A DNA stretch of 37,651 nucleotides from Acidobacteriota bacterium (GTDB taxonomy: Bacteria; Acidobacteriota; Thermoanaerobaculia; Multivoradales; JAHEKO01). Where the stretch lies: assembly GCA_022561975.1 (NCBI GenBank), contig JADFQD010000020.1:1-37651 (forward strand). Direction: 5' to 3'. The notes under the pieces are model-generated. The model ran no database searches, was not told where the DNA came from, and saw only the letters and a list, made by a program, of their open reading frames with translations. The stretch's first letter is position 1, and every line of letters starts with the position of its first letter. The position numbers were made by a program, and so were the translations under genes. Shown here in pieces: positions 6,869-14,858 of this stretch.

Positions 6869-8062
6869 ATGAAACGTACAACCCTGACGGCGCTTTCGAC
6901 TGTACTCGCCATGGCGCTTACCACCGCCCTCGCGCACGCAGACTGGAATAGCGGCAAGACCGCATTCGAAGCCGGTAACTGGGCCGCGGCCGCGGCCGAG
7001 TTTCAAGCCATCATAGACGCGCAACCGGATTGGTACGGCGCTCATTTCATGCTCGGCTGGACCAAGTTGAAGCAAAAGAAAGGCAAGGAAGCCGTTCAGG
7101 CCCTACGCAGAGCCTATGACCTCAAGCCGACCGGCAAACCCGAGCACAAAGCGGTCCAAGCGAATATCCAGCTCCGCCTGGGCGAAGCCTACGTCCAAAC
7201 CGGACGTTATAGCGACGCGGTGGCCTTCTTGTCCAAGATCAATACCGCTGACTTACCGAGCAAATCTCACGGCTATCTGGCTGAGCTCAAGGCGGTCGCC
7301 CTCACCAAGAGCGGCCAGGCTGCCGCCGCAGTGGCCGAATTGAAAAAGGCCACCGACGCCAATCCCAAGGACGCCGATCTCTGGTTTTCATATGGTAAGA
7401 CCGCCTACAGCACAGGCAACACCAAGACCGCAATCCCTGCTCTGGCGAGGGCGGTAGCGCTCGACGGAGGCGACCTGGAAAAGCAAAGAATCTACGCGCA
7501 GGCACTCGTCAGCCAGGCTCGCCGGGCTCGGGGCACCGACAAGACGAGTCAATACGCCCAGGGCGCAGTGGCCGCCCAGAAAGTCGTCTCCGGTAATCCA
7601 TCGTTCGACAACCTGATGCTTCTGGGGGGTGCCCAGCTCGGTGCCAAGCAGTACGACGGGGCCGTCGCAACCTACCGGCAGGCGTCGAAGAAGAACTCCA
7701 CCGACTGGCTGCCCGGTTATCACCTGGGCCAGGCCTTGACGGCCAAGAAGCAGTACAAGTCGGCCGAATCGGAGCTCAAGACGTCTCTCGACCGCGCCAA
7801 GAACGCCTCGGACCAGGCGACCGTCTGGAAGCAGCTGGGCTTTGTCTACGAAAAGCAGAAGAACTACCGCGAGGCGGTCACCGCCTACACGCGCGGCGGC
7901 GACAGTGCCGGAGCCGCGCGAGTACAGAAAAACAAAGAGACCCAAGAAGAGAACCTGAGGATCGAGGCCGACAACCGCGAGATTCAGCGCATCAGAGACG
8001 AGCAGGCCGCGATCGAGGCCGAACTCAAGAACCTGCCGGGAGCAGCGCCGCCGCAGTTCTAG
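6869..8062 (+). CDS. Exported tetratricopeptide-repeat protein
   Basis: A 397-aa protein with a Sec signal peptide (MKRTTLTALSTVLAMALTTA, cleavage probably after AHA) and then a solenoid of about seven to eight TPR units (for example WAAAAAEFQAIIDAQPDWYG, YSDAVAFLSKI, KAVALTKSGQAAAAVAELKKA, YREAVTAYTRGGD). A charged, probably coiled-coil tail (NKETQEENLRIEADNREIQ) lies near the C-terminus. The start at 6869 is set by AAGGAG at 6855-6860 and by the signal peptide. It follows tonB by 237 bp and may have its own promoter, though I see no good one. The position suggests a periplasmic scaffold for the Exb/Ton machine; no specific function can be assigned. Confidence 0.88.
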   Translation: MKRTTLTALSTVLAMALTTALAHADWNSGKTAFEAGNWAAAAAEFQAIIDAQPDWYGAHFMLGWTKLKQKKGKEAVQALRRAYDLKPTGKPEHKAVQANIQLRLGEAYVQTGRYSDAVAFLSKINTADLPSKSHGYLAELKAVALTKSGQAAAAVAELKKATDANPKDADLWFSYGKTAYSTGNTKTAIPALARAVALDGGDLEKQRIYAQALVSQARRARGTDKTSQYAQGAVAAQKVVSGNPSFDNLMLLGGAQLGAKQYDGAVATYRQASKKNSTDWLPGYHLGQALTAKKQYKSAESELKTSLDRAKNASDQATVWKQLGFVYEKQKNYREAVTAYTRGGDSAGAARVQKNKETQEENLRIEADNREIQRIRDEQAAIEAELKNLPGAAPPQF

Positions 8063-8106
8063 CAGCAAGAACCATCCGCGCTCAACAGACGATCGGCTAC
8101 AACAAA

Positions 8107-8166
8107 CCGGCGTCTTGTTACCAAAGCTAGCGCTAGCGAGAAGATCCGGCTAGCCAAAGACGCCGG
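8107..8166. terminator. Inverted repeat between converging genes, possible bidirectional terminator
   Basis: CCGGCGTCTT (8107-8116) and AAGACGCCGG (8157-8166) are perfect 10-bp arms around a 40-bp loop that holds the palindrome GCTAGCGCTAGC (8126-8137). The structure lies between the TPR gene and ftsX, which converge, and its right arm covers the end of ftsX. There is no T-tract on either side, so termination is only one explanation. Confidence 0.4.
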
Positions 8167-9043
8167 AGCGCTCGCGCAAGGGAATGAGTCCGCCAACGAG
8201 TCCCGCGGTTCCACCGAGAGCGAGTAAAGCCAGCGCCTGGCGCGGGGTCATGAAAGAACCGAGCAGAGCGTCTCGGACGAACCAAGGCACGTCGAGCCGG
8301 CCAAGACCCCAAAAGGCCAGCCAGAGAGCCCCAAGCGCCAAGCAAGAACCTGCCAAGCCCTGGACCAGGCCTTCGACCACAAATGGACCGCGGACGAAGA
8401 ACTCGGTCGCACCGATCAGCCGCATCGCCGCAATCTCCTTGCGGTACACGAAGGTCGACAGCCTCACCACGCTGGCGATGCTGATTGCCGCGGCACCCAT
8501 CAAGATCCCGCCGACCAACAACCCCACGGCGCTCGCCGCGGAAGCGACCGCGTCCAAACTCTCCAGCCACTCGGCATCGTCATCCACCGCCGACACTCCG
8601 GGCCGGTCGCTGACACCCGCAAGCCACTCGTCGATGGCGCCGCGGTCGCCATTCGCCTCGATCTCGAGCGAAATCGGAAACGGAGAACGCTCGAACTCCA
8701 GCAAAATCTCTCCGAGCTCCGGGAACCTCTCGCGAAAACGCTCTCGGGCCTGATCAGGCCCGATTTGAATGACCCTGTCGACACCCGGGAGTTCCAGCAG
8801 TTCCTCGGTCAAAATCGCAATCTCGTCGTCCGTGAGATCGTTGTCCAGGTAGACGACGATCTGAGCGTCGGAACGCCAACTCTCGATCGCTCGAGCCATG
8901 TTGTTGCCCGCCAAGAGCAACACGCCACCGATGAAGAGGCTCAGAGCCGTGGTTGCCACCGCCAGAGCGCTTATCCGCCAGCCGCGAACAAGATTGCCGA
9001 TCGCTTCACTCGCAAAGTAACCCAGGGCCTGGAAAACGTTCAT
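8150..9043 (-). CDS. ftsX: Cell-division ABC transporter-like permease FtsX
   Basis: FtsX is the membrane half of FtsEX, which signals across the inner membrane to control periplasmic peptidoglycan hydrolases at division. The 297-aa protein has the expected four helices, at about residues 24-46, 167-192, 222-248 and 268-290, with a large extracytoplasmic domain (about 50-165) after the first. The FtsX-type stretch SVVRLSTFVYRKEIAAMRLIGA follows helix 2. The ATG at 9043 overlaps the ftsE stop by 4 bp, so the genes are translationally coupled. No hydrolase or EnvC-like partner is adjacent, although a lytic transglycosylase and a LysM protein are encoded a few kb away. Confidence 0.95.
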   Translation of the reverse strand: MNVFQALGYFASEAIGNLVRGWRISALAVATTALSLFIGGVLLLAGNNMARAIESWRSDAQIVVYLDNDLTDDEIAILTEELLELPGVDRVIQIGPDQARERFRERFPELGEILLEFERSPFPISLEIEANGDRGAIDEWLAGVSDRPGVSAVDDDAEWLESLDAVASAASAVGLLVGGILMGAAAISIASVVRLSTFVYRKEIAAMRLIGATEFFVRGPFVVEGLVQGLAGSCLALGALWLAFWGLGRLDVPWFVRDALLGSFMTPRQALALLALGGTAGLVGGLIPLRERSGVFG

Positions 9044-9744
9044 TCGAGCCCAGCTCCAGCGGTCGAGAGAGTTCTACGCCCTAGCTCTTCATCGGCTACC
9101 AGGCGTCCTTCGTCCAGCACCAAGAGCCGCTCTCCGAACTCCCTTCTCAGCTCCGGGTCATGAGAGGCCAACAGGATCGTCGTGCCCTGCCGGTGAATTT
9201 CGGAGAATAGGTGCATGATTCCTCGAGATAGATGCGGATCGAGGTTGCCCGTCGGCTCGTCAGCGAGCACCAAGTCGGGCTTGCTGATCAAGGCGCGTGC
9301 GATGGCCACTCTTTGCTGTTCTCCCCCGGAAAGCTGCGCCGGGTAGGAGTCGAGATGACGCTGGAGCCCCACGCGTTCCAGCGTGCGCTCGGCAAGCCGA
9401 CGCCGGGTCTTTGCATCCACACCGAGGATTTTCGGAAGAAAAGTTACGTTGTCCCACACGGTCTTGCGCTCAATCAGTGAGAAATCCTGAAACACGACAC
9501 CCATCGTCCGGCGCAAGTAGGGGACCTTCTTGCTCGGCAAGGAACCCAGATTGCGGCCATTCACCACAATCTGGCCCGCGGTTGGAACCGCGGCCCGGTA
9601 GATCAAACGCAGAAAAGTCGACTTGCCCGCGCCGCTCGAACCGGCCAGTACGACGAACTGACCGCGTTCGATGCGAACCGTAACGTCAGCAAGCGCGACG
9701 CGGTTGACCGGGTAGATCTTGGAAACGTTAAAAAACTCGATCAC
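9040..9744 (-). CDS. ftsE: Cell-division ATP-binding protein FtsE
   Basis: FtsE is the cytoplasmic ATPase that drives FtsX. All ABC motifs are intact in 234 aa: Walker [10 protein letters not shown] (35-43), Q-loop VVFQDF (83-88), signature LSGGEQQR (138-145), Walker B LVLADEP (158-164) and H-loop SHD at about 195. The N-terminus [11 protein letters not shown] is typical of FtsE. The GTG start at 9744 has AAGGA about 9 nt upstream. The upstream neighbour is divergent, with 72 bp between the two starts, so the ftsEX promoter should lie in that gap. The C-terminus is slightly longer than in E. coli FtsE. Confidence 0.95.
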   Translation of the reverse strand: MIEFFNVSKIYPVNRVALADVTVRIERGQFVVLAGSSGAGKSTFLRLIYRAAVPTAGQIVVNGRNLGSLPSKKVPYLRRTMGVVFQDFSLIERKTVWDNVTFLPKILGVDAKTRRRLAERTLERVGLQRHLDSYPAQLSGGEQQRVAIARALISKPDLVLADEPTGNLDPHLSRGIMHLFSEIHRQGTTILLASHDPELRREFGERLLVLDEGRLVADEELGRRTLSTAGAGLE

Positions 9745-9816
9745 GATCGTTGGTCCTTGCGATCCCTGGCTATCTTAGCGAAGGGGCGCTTGAGGAGGCC
9801 GTGGTAGCGTCGAAGC

Positions 9817-10521
9817 GTGAGCGGCGACTCCAAGCGGGCGCAATATCGCTCGCAACCGTTCCCGCATTGGCGCCCCCAGTGCTCGCACGTTTCGATGCGG
9901 TTCACTGGACGAATGCGCAGTGGCGAAAGGCCGAGCAGAAGCGAAGTGCTGCAGCAGCTCGACGGCGCTCCACAGAATCTCGCCTGGCTCACCCAATGCC
10001 ACTCCGCAGACGTCCGCTCTGCCTCGATCGGAGCCTGTGGCAAAGGCGACGGGCTCTGGACGCAACAGCCGGGGCTGGCCCTTTCGCTCGTGACCGCCGA
10101 CTGTGTGCCGATCGTATGCGGCGGCGAGCGAGCCGTAGCCGCGATTCACGCAGGCTGGCGCGGGCTCGTAGCGGGCGTCATCCGGGCGACGCTGGCCGAG
10201 CTTCCCACACCCGCCTCGGAGCTAGACGCCTGGCTCGGTCCGGCCATCGGACCCTGCTGCTACGAGGTCGATGAAGATGTAGCGGCACTCGTGGCCGACG
10301 CAACCGAAGCGCCCATTGCGGACATCGCAACCATCGACGACGCGGGCAGACCGCACATCGACCTTCACCGCGCGGCCGAGTGTCAATTGCGCAGCCTCGG
10401 CGTCGAGCGCATTCACCGAATCGATGTATGTACGCGGTGCAATGCGGATTTGCTTTGGAGCTACAGAGGCTCCCCAGGAGCCAACGGGCGCAACCTGACC
10501 TTCGCCTGGCTCTCAGGCTGA
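9817..10521 (+). CDS. pgeF: Peptidoglycan editing factor family protein (YfiH/PgeF, laccase-like fold)
   Basis: A YfiH/DUF152-family protein, 234 aa. Members have been described as polyphenol oxidases, as purine-nucleoside enzymes (FlaR/LACC1-like) and, in E. coli, as PgeF, which removes misincorporated L-Ser from peptidoglycan precursors. The zinc-binding/catalytic set is present: His62 (QCHSADV), Cys96 (VTADCVPI) and His111 (AIHAGWRG). The GPAIGPCCYEVDEDV stretch and the closing RCNADLLWSYR ... GRNLTFAWL are family hallmarks. I took the GTG at 9817 because the conserved N-terminal strand (CSHVSMRFTGR) starts around residue 22, but the start is not certain. It lies divergent to ftsE. Confidence 0.88.
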   Translation: MSGDSKRAQYRSQPFPHWRPQCSHVSMRFTGRMRSGERPSRSEVLQQLDGAPQNLAWLTQCHSADVRSASIGACGKGDGLWTQQPGLALSLVTADCVPIVCGGERAVAAIHAGWRGLVAGVIRATLAELPTPASELDAWLGPAIGPCCYEVDEDVAALVADATEAPIADIATIDDAGRPHIDLHRAAECQLRSLGVERIHRIDVCTRCNADLLWSYRGSPGANGRNLTFAWLSG

Positions 10522-10587
10522 GAGGGCGACTCCGCGGCTGCCGAAGGCGCCGAAACCGCACTCCGATGACCGCGGACGATGACGCCC

Positions 10588-10878
10588 CTACTGCTGACGG
10601 CGACGCCGAGTCGAACGTGTCGGGTCGATCCCGAGGCCACGCAGAATGGAAAGGTCTCGCCCGTCGATCTTGAAGACAGGGGTGGTCTCGGTCTCGCAGC
10701 TGTTGCCGAGGTCCTGCCGCGCTCCGTCTCGGTTCACCTTGCGATTGACCACGAAATAGAGAGAGTAGCCCTCCTCCCGAATCTGGTCGAAGAGGCCGCG
10801 GACCTCCGACGAGCCGGAAAGAGCACGCACGATCGCGGCACGGAGGTCTTTCAGCAGATTGGTCGCGCGAGGATTCAT
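10588..10878 (-). CDS. Small protein of unknown function
   Basis: A 96-aa protein from the ATG at 10878; the frame stays open to 10959, but the extra residues look non-coding. I do not recognise a family. It begins with a helical segment (MNPRATNLLKDLRAAIVRAL), has a central beta-like stretch EGYSLYFVVNRKV and ends in a motif reading VFKIDGRDLSILRGLGIDPT before a very basic tail (RSTRRRRQQ). No membrane segment or signal peptide is visible. It converges with pgeF and diverges from the AmgK-like gene. The codon pattern looks coding, and the closing DLxxLRxLGIDPT plus basic tail suggests a conserved lineage-specific protein, possibly nucleic-acid binding; that is a guess. Confidence 0.6.
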   Translation of the reverse strand: MNPRATNLLKDLRAAIVRALSGSSEVRGLFDQIREEGYSLYFVVNRKVNRDGARQDLGNSCETETTPVFKIDGRDLSILRGLGIDPTRSTRRRRQQ

Positions 10879-10931
10879 CGCAAGGCTTCCGGCTACGGCG
10901 CGGTGATTATGAGGTGGCCTCCTGGGGCTGT

Positions 10932-10969
10932 CAAACTCTTGAGTTTGGAACAGACCCATGTGCTACGGT
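10932..10969 (+). promoter_or_regulatory. Promoter with overlapping palindromic operator-like site
   Basis: CAAACTC-TT-GAGTTTG (10932-10947) is a perfect 7+7 inverted repeat. It overlaps a possible -35 (TTGAGT, 10939-10944). A -10-like TACGGT at 10964-10969, preceded by TGTGC, resembles the TGTGCTAGGGT before the tolQ operon. The 19-bp spacer is long, so the promoter is tentative. The site lies 43 bp before the TTG start of the kinase gene. Confidence 0.35.
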
Positions 10970-10989
10970 TCGCGAATTGAAGGGAACTA

Positions 10990-12039
10990 TTGGAGCCAGT
11001 GCTGCCAGTCGAGCCAGTCGAAGCCGTGGCGGAGCGTTTCCTGATTTGGCTCGACTCGTTGGGCATCCAACCGGGCGAAGTGACTCCCCTACCGGGCGAT
11101 GTGTCTTCCCGCCGGTACTTCCGAGTCCATGGTGCCGAGGGCGAGCCAGCCGTTCTCGCCGTGTATCCGAGTTCGGCGAGTCCAGAGAGCGCCGCATTCG
11201 AACGCTTTCTCGCGACCACGCGTCTGTTCGAGGCTGCGGGAATCCGGATTCCGCGCATTCTCGCCTCGAACGCGAGCGACGGCCTCATGCTACTCGAAGA
11301 CCTCGGAACGGTTTCCGTCTTCGACCTTTCGGAGGGATCGTGGTCGGATCTGCGGCCACATATCGAAGCCGCGATCGAGACTCTGGCATTGCTCGCCGCT
11401 CGTCCGGCCGCCGAGTTCGCCCAGATCAATCCGCTTCTTGACGCCCAGAGGCTCACGGACGAGCTTCGAGATGCCCAACAGGTCTTCCTCGGCTTCAGCG
11501 ACTTCTCGGGGCAAGAGCCCGAACGAGAATCGCTCTACGCAGCTCTCGACAAGCTCTCGAGAGCTTTGGCGTCCGATCCCTTGGTACCTAGCCACCGCGA
11601 TTTCATGAGCCGTAACCTCATGCTTCCCTCCGACGGCTCGGAAGCGGCAGTCATCGATCATCAAGACGCATGCCTTGCACCACGCTTTTACGATTTGGCC
11701 TCGCTACTCAACGACAGTCTGTTCCTGTCGAGCTCGCAGGAGGAACAGCTCCTGGGACGAATCACGGCCGATCAAGACCTGCTCATGTCGTACCGGCGCT
11801 GCGCGGTCCAACGCACCTTGAAGGCCACCGCTACCTACGTCAAGTTCGCGCTCAGAGGGTTCGATCGACATCTTCCCCTGATAGCGCCGACTCTCGCCAG
11901 AACGGCGTTCCAGCTCGAGCGCCTGCCCGAAGGAGGCTCGGTCTCCCCCTCCATATTTTCTCGCTGGCGTGATCGCGAGGCCATTAACGAGGGCGTCGAG
12001 CGCCTGCTCCGAACGTCGCAGAAGGGTTCGCAAGCGTAG
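10990..12039 (+). CDS. Aminoglycoside-phosphotransferase-fold sugar kinase, AmgK-like
   Basis: A 349-aa kinase of the APH/choline-kinase fold. It resembles AmgK, the anomeric kinase that phosphorylates N-acetylmuramate and N-acetylglucosamine in cell-wall recycling. The Brenner motif HRDFMSRN (202-209) carries the catalytic Asp204, VIDHQDA (222-228) holds the metal-binding Asp, and [11 protein letters not shown] after it is the pattern of the AmgK group. [13 protein letters not shown] at about 34-46 is the nucleotide-loop region of this subgroup. The start is the TTG at 10990, with AGGGA a few bases before it. The usual partner MurU, a nucleotidyltransferase, is not next to it; tatA follows by 101 bp. 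Substrate assignment is by family resemblance only. Confidence 0.82.
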   Translation: MEPVLPVEPVEAVAERFLIWLDSLGIQPGEVTPLPGDVSSRRYFRVHGAEGEPAVLAVYPSSASPESAAFERFLATTRLFEAAGIRIPRILASNASDGLMLLEDLGTVSVFDLSEGSWSDLRPHIEAAIETLALLAARPAAEFAQINPLLDAQRLTDELRDAQQVFLGFSDFSGQEPERESLYAALDKLSRALASDPLVPSHRDFMSRNLMLPSDGSEAAVIDHQDACLAPRFYDLASLLNDSLFLSSSQEEQLLGRITADQDLLMSYRRCAVQRTLKATATYVKFALRGFDRHLPLIAPTLARTAFQLERLPEGGSVSPSIFSRWRDREAINEGVERLLRTSQKGSQA

Positions 12040-12104
12040 CAGTTCGTGGCAGACGGCCTCCAGGCCGTGCTGGCAGAGCTGGCAGTGCTAAACTCGTCTC
12101 TCAG

Positions 12105-12136
12105 AGCGAAACGCCTTTCGTTTCGCTGGGAGGAAG
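12105..12136 (+). promoter_or_regulatory. Perfect hairpin abutting the tatA ribosome-binding site
   Basis: AGCGAAACG (12105-12113) pairs perfectly with CGTTTCGCT (12119-12127) across a 5-nt loop. The next bases are GGGAGGAAG, the Shine-Dalgarno of tatA, 4-5 nt before its ATG. There is no T-tract, so it is not a terminator. A stable stem touching the ribosome site suggests mRNA stability or translation control. Confidence 0.45.
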
Positions 12137-12140
12137 AACG

Positions 12141-12332
12141 ATGCCGACACTTGGTGTACAAGAACTGTTGATCATCCTGCTCATCGTTCTGATCATTTTC
12201 GGAGCGTCCAAACTGCCCCAGCTCGGCAAGGGCCTTGGAGAAGGGATCAAGAACTTCAAGAAAGGTATCAGAGACGAGGTCTCTGACAAGAGCGGATCCT
12301 CGGAGAGCGACTCGACAGACCAGGACGGCTGA
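12141..12332 (+). CDS. tatA: Sec-independent protein translocase subunit TatA
   Basis: TatA is the pore-forming component of the twin-arginine translocase, which exports folded proteins across the inner membrane. The 63-aa protein has the standard plan: a short N-terminus, one hydrophobic helix (about residues 7-21, [15 protein letters not shown]), the family hinge [23 protein letters not shown], and a charged, disordered tail ([15 protein letters not shown]). GGGAGGAAG gives a strong ribosome site 4-5 nt before the ATG. No tatB or tatC is adjacent; in many non-proteobacterial genomes tatA stands alone. A hairpin sits directly upstream. Confidence 0.95.
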   Translation: MPTLGVQELLIILLIVLIIFGASKLPQLGKGLGEGIKNFKKGIRDEVSDKSGSSESDSTDQDG

Positions 12333-12349
12333 ACGCTCGCGCCGTTGCG

Positions 12350-12366
12350 CGACCCATGAGGGTTTT
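12350..12366 (+). terminator. Possible weak terminator after tatA
   Basis: ACCC-ATGA-GGGT followed at once by TTTT lies 18 bp after the tatA stop, between tatA and the converging transglycosylase gene. The stem is only 4 bp, so the call is weak; the T-tract and position support it. Confidence 0.35.
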
Positions 12367-12376
12367 TCAGCAGCTG

Positions 12377-13096
12377 CTAGGATCCGAACAAGTCGGTTCG
12401 GCCCGAGTTGCGCCAGACCTCCTGGTGGTGGACGACATAGCGCGAGAGCACTCTACCGACATAGGTCTTGGTCTCCTGGAACGGCGGCACACCATTGAAG
12501 CGCCGAACGTTGCCCGGCCCAGCGTTGTAGGCCGCCAGAGCCAGCTCGAGATCGCCGTCGAAAGTATCGAGCATCCGGCTCAGGTAGCGCGCACCGAGGT
12601 CGACATTGGCGGCCGGGTTCAGGGGATCCTTGTATCCATAGAGCTCGGCCGTCGAGGGCATGACCTGCATCAACCCGAGTGCCCCGACTGGGGAAATCGC
12701 CCCGGCATCGAATGCCGACTCGACTTCGATCACGGCAGCGAGTAGTAACTCATCCAGGCTGTATCGTGAGGCCGCCCGCTCGATCAATCGAGCATATGGC
12801 AAGTTGTTCAAGAGAGCCAATCGCTCGTCGCGCGGGTTCAGCGAGCGGAACAGCTGAAAGCTCATTGGACGCGAGCGCACCGCCTCTGCCACGTCTGCCG
12901 GACGCACCGCGATGAACCCCCGATCCTCCGGACCGATCCACTGGAGCAGGTCGTTGAGAACCGCGATTTCCTCGGGCGATGGCGGCGCCGGCCGGTCTTC
13001 CGAGACCGACGGAATCGTCGGGGGCGAATTGAGGGCCACGACCAGAAACAGAACGGTCGCCAGAGTGACGCGGGAAGCGCGGGTTCGAATCGACAT
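12377..13096 (-). CDS. Lytic transglycosylase (SLT domain)
   Basis: A 239-aa periplasmic lytic transglycosylase that cleaves the glycan strands of peptidoglycan to give anhydro-muropeptides. A hydrophobic N-terminal segment (VTLATVLFLVVALNS) looks like a signal peptide or anchor. The SLT domain occupies the C-terminal 120 residues: IEVESAFDAGAISPVGALGLMQ with catalytic Glu126, MPSTAELYG, and the AAYNAGPGNV motif. I chose the ATG at 13096 because the signal peptide begins there; a GTG at 13171 would add 25 residues before it. Neither has a good ribosome site. The preceding 80 or so residues of the mature protein are not recognised. It lies downstream of the Fis-like gene on the same strand. 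Confidence 0.88.
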   Translation of the reverse strand: MSIRTRASRVTLATVLFLVVALNSPPTIPSVSEDRPAPPSPEEIAVLNDLLQWIGPEDRGFIAVRPADVAEAVRSRPMSFQLFRSLNPRDERLALLNNLPYARLIERAASRYSLDELLLAAVIEVESAFDAGAISPVGALGLMQVMPSTAELYGYKDPLNPAANVDLGARYLSRMLDTFDGDLELALAAYNAGPGNVRRFNGVPPFQETKTYVGRVLSRYVVHHQEVWRNSGRTDLFGS

Positions 13097-13219
13097 TACG
13101 GCTGTAGTGCGGGGTAATGGAGAGCCGGCAATCAGCCGGGTCAGCAGACCGGTGTGCAAGCTCGGTACCACCCGTCGGCGGGCGACCGAAAACAGTCCAA
13201 CTGCCTGTATCGATTGAAC

Positions 13220-13498
13220 TTACTGTCTCTCGCGCGGCCGCGACTGACGCCCTGGGCGCCGGCGCGTGGGTGCCAAATAGTCAGACGCCTCGATACCCAG
13301 GCTGCCGACCTTGTTCCGCAGCGTGTTGCGGTGAATCCCCAGATGCTGAGCAGAACGGGACAAGTTGCCTTCGTTGCTGCGCAGAGTGGCCAGAATGAAC
13401 TGCTTCTCGAACTCGCGCGAAACCTGGGCAAGCGTCAAGCCATTGCGGGCCAACTCCTCGACCAACTGGCTCAATTTGCCGTTCAGGTTCTGCCTCAT
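13220..13498 (-). CDS. Fis-family helix-turn-helix DNA-binding protein
   Basis: A 92-aa protein made almost entirely of a Fis-type DNA-binding domain like that at the C-terminus of NtrC-class regulators. Residues 29-68 read EFEKQFILATLRSNEGNLSRS followed by AQHLGIHRNTLRNKVGSLGI, with the helix-turn-helix in the second half. A basic Arg/Pro tail follows. It has neither an AAA+ nor a receiver domain, so it may be a free-standing Fis-like protein. The ATG at 13498 is preceded by GAGG about 12 nt away. It lies 99 bp downstream of the LysM gene and 123 bp upstream of the transglycosylase start. Its targets are unknown. Confidence 0.85.
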   Translation of the reverse strand: MRQNLNGKLSQLVEELARNGLTLAQVSREFEKQFILATLRSNEGNLSRSAQHLGIHRNTLRNKVGSLGIEASDYLAPTRRRPGRQSRPRERQ

Positions 13499-13597
13499 CT
13501 CTGCAGCCTCACACGGTGCGGATAGGTGGCGAGGATAGCAGAGTCTCGGTGGCGAAGGCCACTCAAAACTTTGCTACTCCCGTCCTCGAACTAGCAG

Positions 13598-14779
13598 CTA
13601 GCGCTTGGGATCGATGCGATCGCCGACGTACACCGCGTATCGCGATTCCAGCACCTTGGCGAGCGAACTCTTCTCCCTGACGGAGAGGATGCCAAGCTCT
13701 CCGATCACGACCGGTGGATGCCCCTTGGGATTCATACGATAGATCGAGTAGATATCCCCCGGCGTAACGCCTACCTGCTCTCCGAGGTCGAGATAGACCA
13801 GGTGATCGCGGCCGATCGTGACCAGGTTGCGCTCGGAGCGCACGATGATGGGGGCGGTTCTCAGCACTTCCGCGCTGACCGGATCATTCACTCCAACCGC
13901 TAGAGTCCGCCTTGCCAATGGTACCGGCTCCCGCACGTAGGGAGTGAGCGCCGCTCCTACGCGCACCGGCATACAGCCATGCACGATCTCCGCGATTGCG
14001 GTCTCCTCCTGCACCGAAAGAAGTCGAACACGACCCACGTAGCTGTAGAAACGGCCGATCGGCTTACCGGTAGCTGGATGCTTGACCCTCTCGCGCGGAA
14101 TAACAACCGTAAACATATCGCCGGGTAACAGGTTGGCCTCACGGCCGCCGTCAACGTAGACGATGTCGCCGAGCGACAAGTCAATTTTGACCGTGTCGAT
14201 CTCGCCGAGCGCTGACAGGTCGCCGGCGACCTGGGCGGGCACCAATGTGGGCGAAAGACTCTCGTATTCCGAGCCTATGATGCGCCGCGGGAAGACCTCG
14301 TCGAACTCACCGATGTAACCCGAGCACTGGATGTCGTCCTCGCTACCCAACGCGACCGGCGCAGATTGACCGCGCGCCAAGCGCAAGCTCCCGCCCGATC
14401 GATCATCGTCCGTCGCTTCCGCTTTCGCCCCCCGGCTGGCGGCCTGTATGTCCTCGATGGGCGTTACCTTAAAGCCGACTACCAGAGGATCACCGGGATA
14501 AATCCAGTGCGCATCGAGCACATATCGGTTCTGTTCCCAGATCTGAGGCCACAAGTAGGGATTGCCGTAGAAGCGCCCGGCGAGGTCCCACAGCGTATTC
14601 CCTGACTCGACGGTATACACCTGCGCACCATCGGGGAACGAAGACGGCGGACTCCAAGCCGTCCAGTGGTCTCCAATTCGTTGCAGGCCCGTGGGCGGCT
14701 GGTGGGCCGCAGCCAGCCCGGCCCACCCTAGGGCAAAAAAGGTGACGATCGCTGCTGTCTTCCGAGAGTTCATGAACAT
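13598..14779 (-). CDS. Exported LysM-domain protein
   Basis: A 393-aa exported protein with a signal peptide (FFALGWAGLAAA, cleavage near residue 25) and an N-terminal LysM domain at about residues 55-102 (YTVESGNTLWDLAGRFYGNP through the IYPGDPLVV end), which binds peptidoglycan. The rest (about 130-393) has no domain I know but contains repeated beta-rich modules with GD motifs (LGDIVYVDG, LLPGDMFTVV, VTPGDIYSIY), suggesting stacked beta domains. The ATG at 14779 has GGGGG about 7 nt upstream; a second ATG lies two codons in. A near-consensus promoter precedes it. A LysM protein plus a nearby transglycosylase suggests a cell-wall role. Confidence 0.87.
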   Translation of the reverse strand: MFMNSRKTAAIVTFFALGWAGLAAAHQPPTGLQRIGDHWTAWSPPSSFPDGAQVYTVESGNTLWDLAGRFYGNPYLWPQIWEQNRYVLDAHWIYPGDPLVVGFKVTPIEDIQAASRGAKAEATDDDRSGGSLRLARGQSAPVALGSEDDIQCSGYIGEFDEVFPRRIIGSEYESLSPTLVPAQVAGDLSALGEIDTVKIDLSLGDIVYVDGGREANLLPGDMFTVVIPRERVKHPATGKPIGRFYSYVGRVRLLSVQEETAIAEIVHGCMPVRVGAALTPYVREPVPLARRTLAVGVNDPVSAEVLRTAPIIVRSERNLVTIGRDHLVYLDLGEQVGVTPGDIYSIYRMNPKGHPPVVIGELGILSVREKSSLAKVLESRYAVYVGDRIDPKR

Positions 14780-14830
14780 ATCGGCCCCCGCTCAGGAAGC
14801 ATCAAGTGGGAAATATCGGCGTCAGGTCAA

Positions 14831-14858
14831 GCTATAGCCTTTTCTTCACACCTGTCAA
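14831..14858 (-). promoter_or_regulatory. Strong sigma-70 promoter of the LysM gene
   Basis: On the minus strand TTGACA (14858-14853) and TATAGC (14836-14831) are separated by 16 bp: a perfect -35 and a good -10. Transcription would start near 14825, 45 bp before the LysM ATG. It is the closest match to consensus in the window. Confidence 0.72.

Noticed and set aside
13549-13562. GTGGC-GAAG-GCCAC hairpin between the LysM and Fis-like genes as a terminator
   Set aside because: The stem is only 5 bp with no T-tract in either direction.
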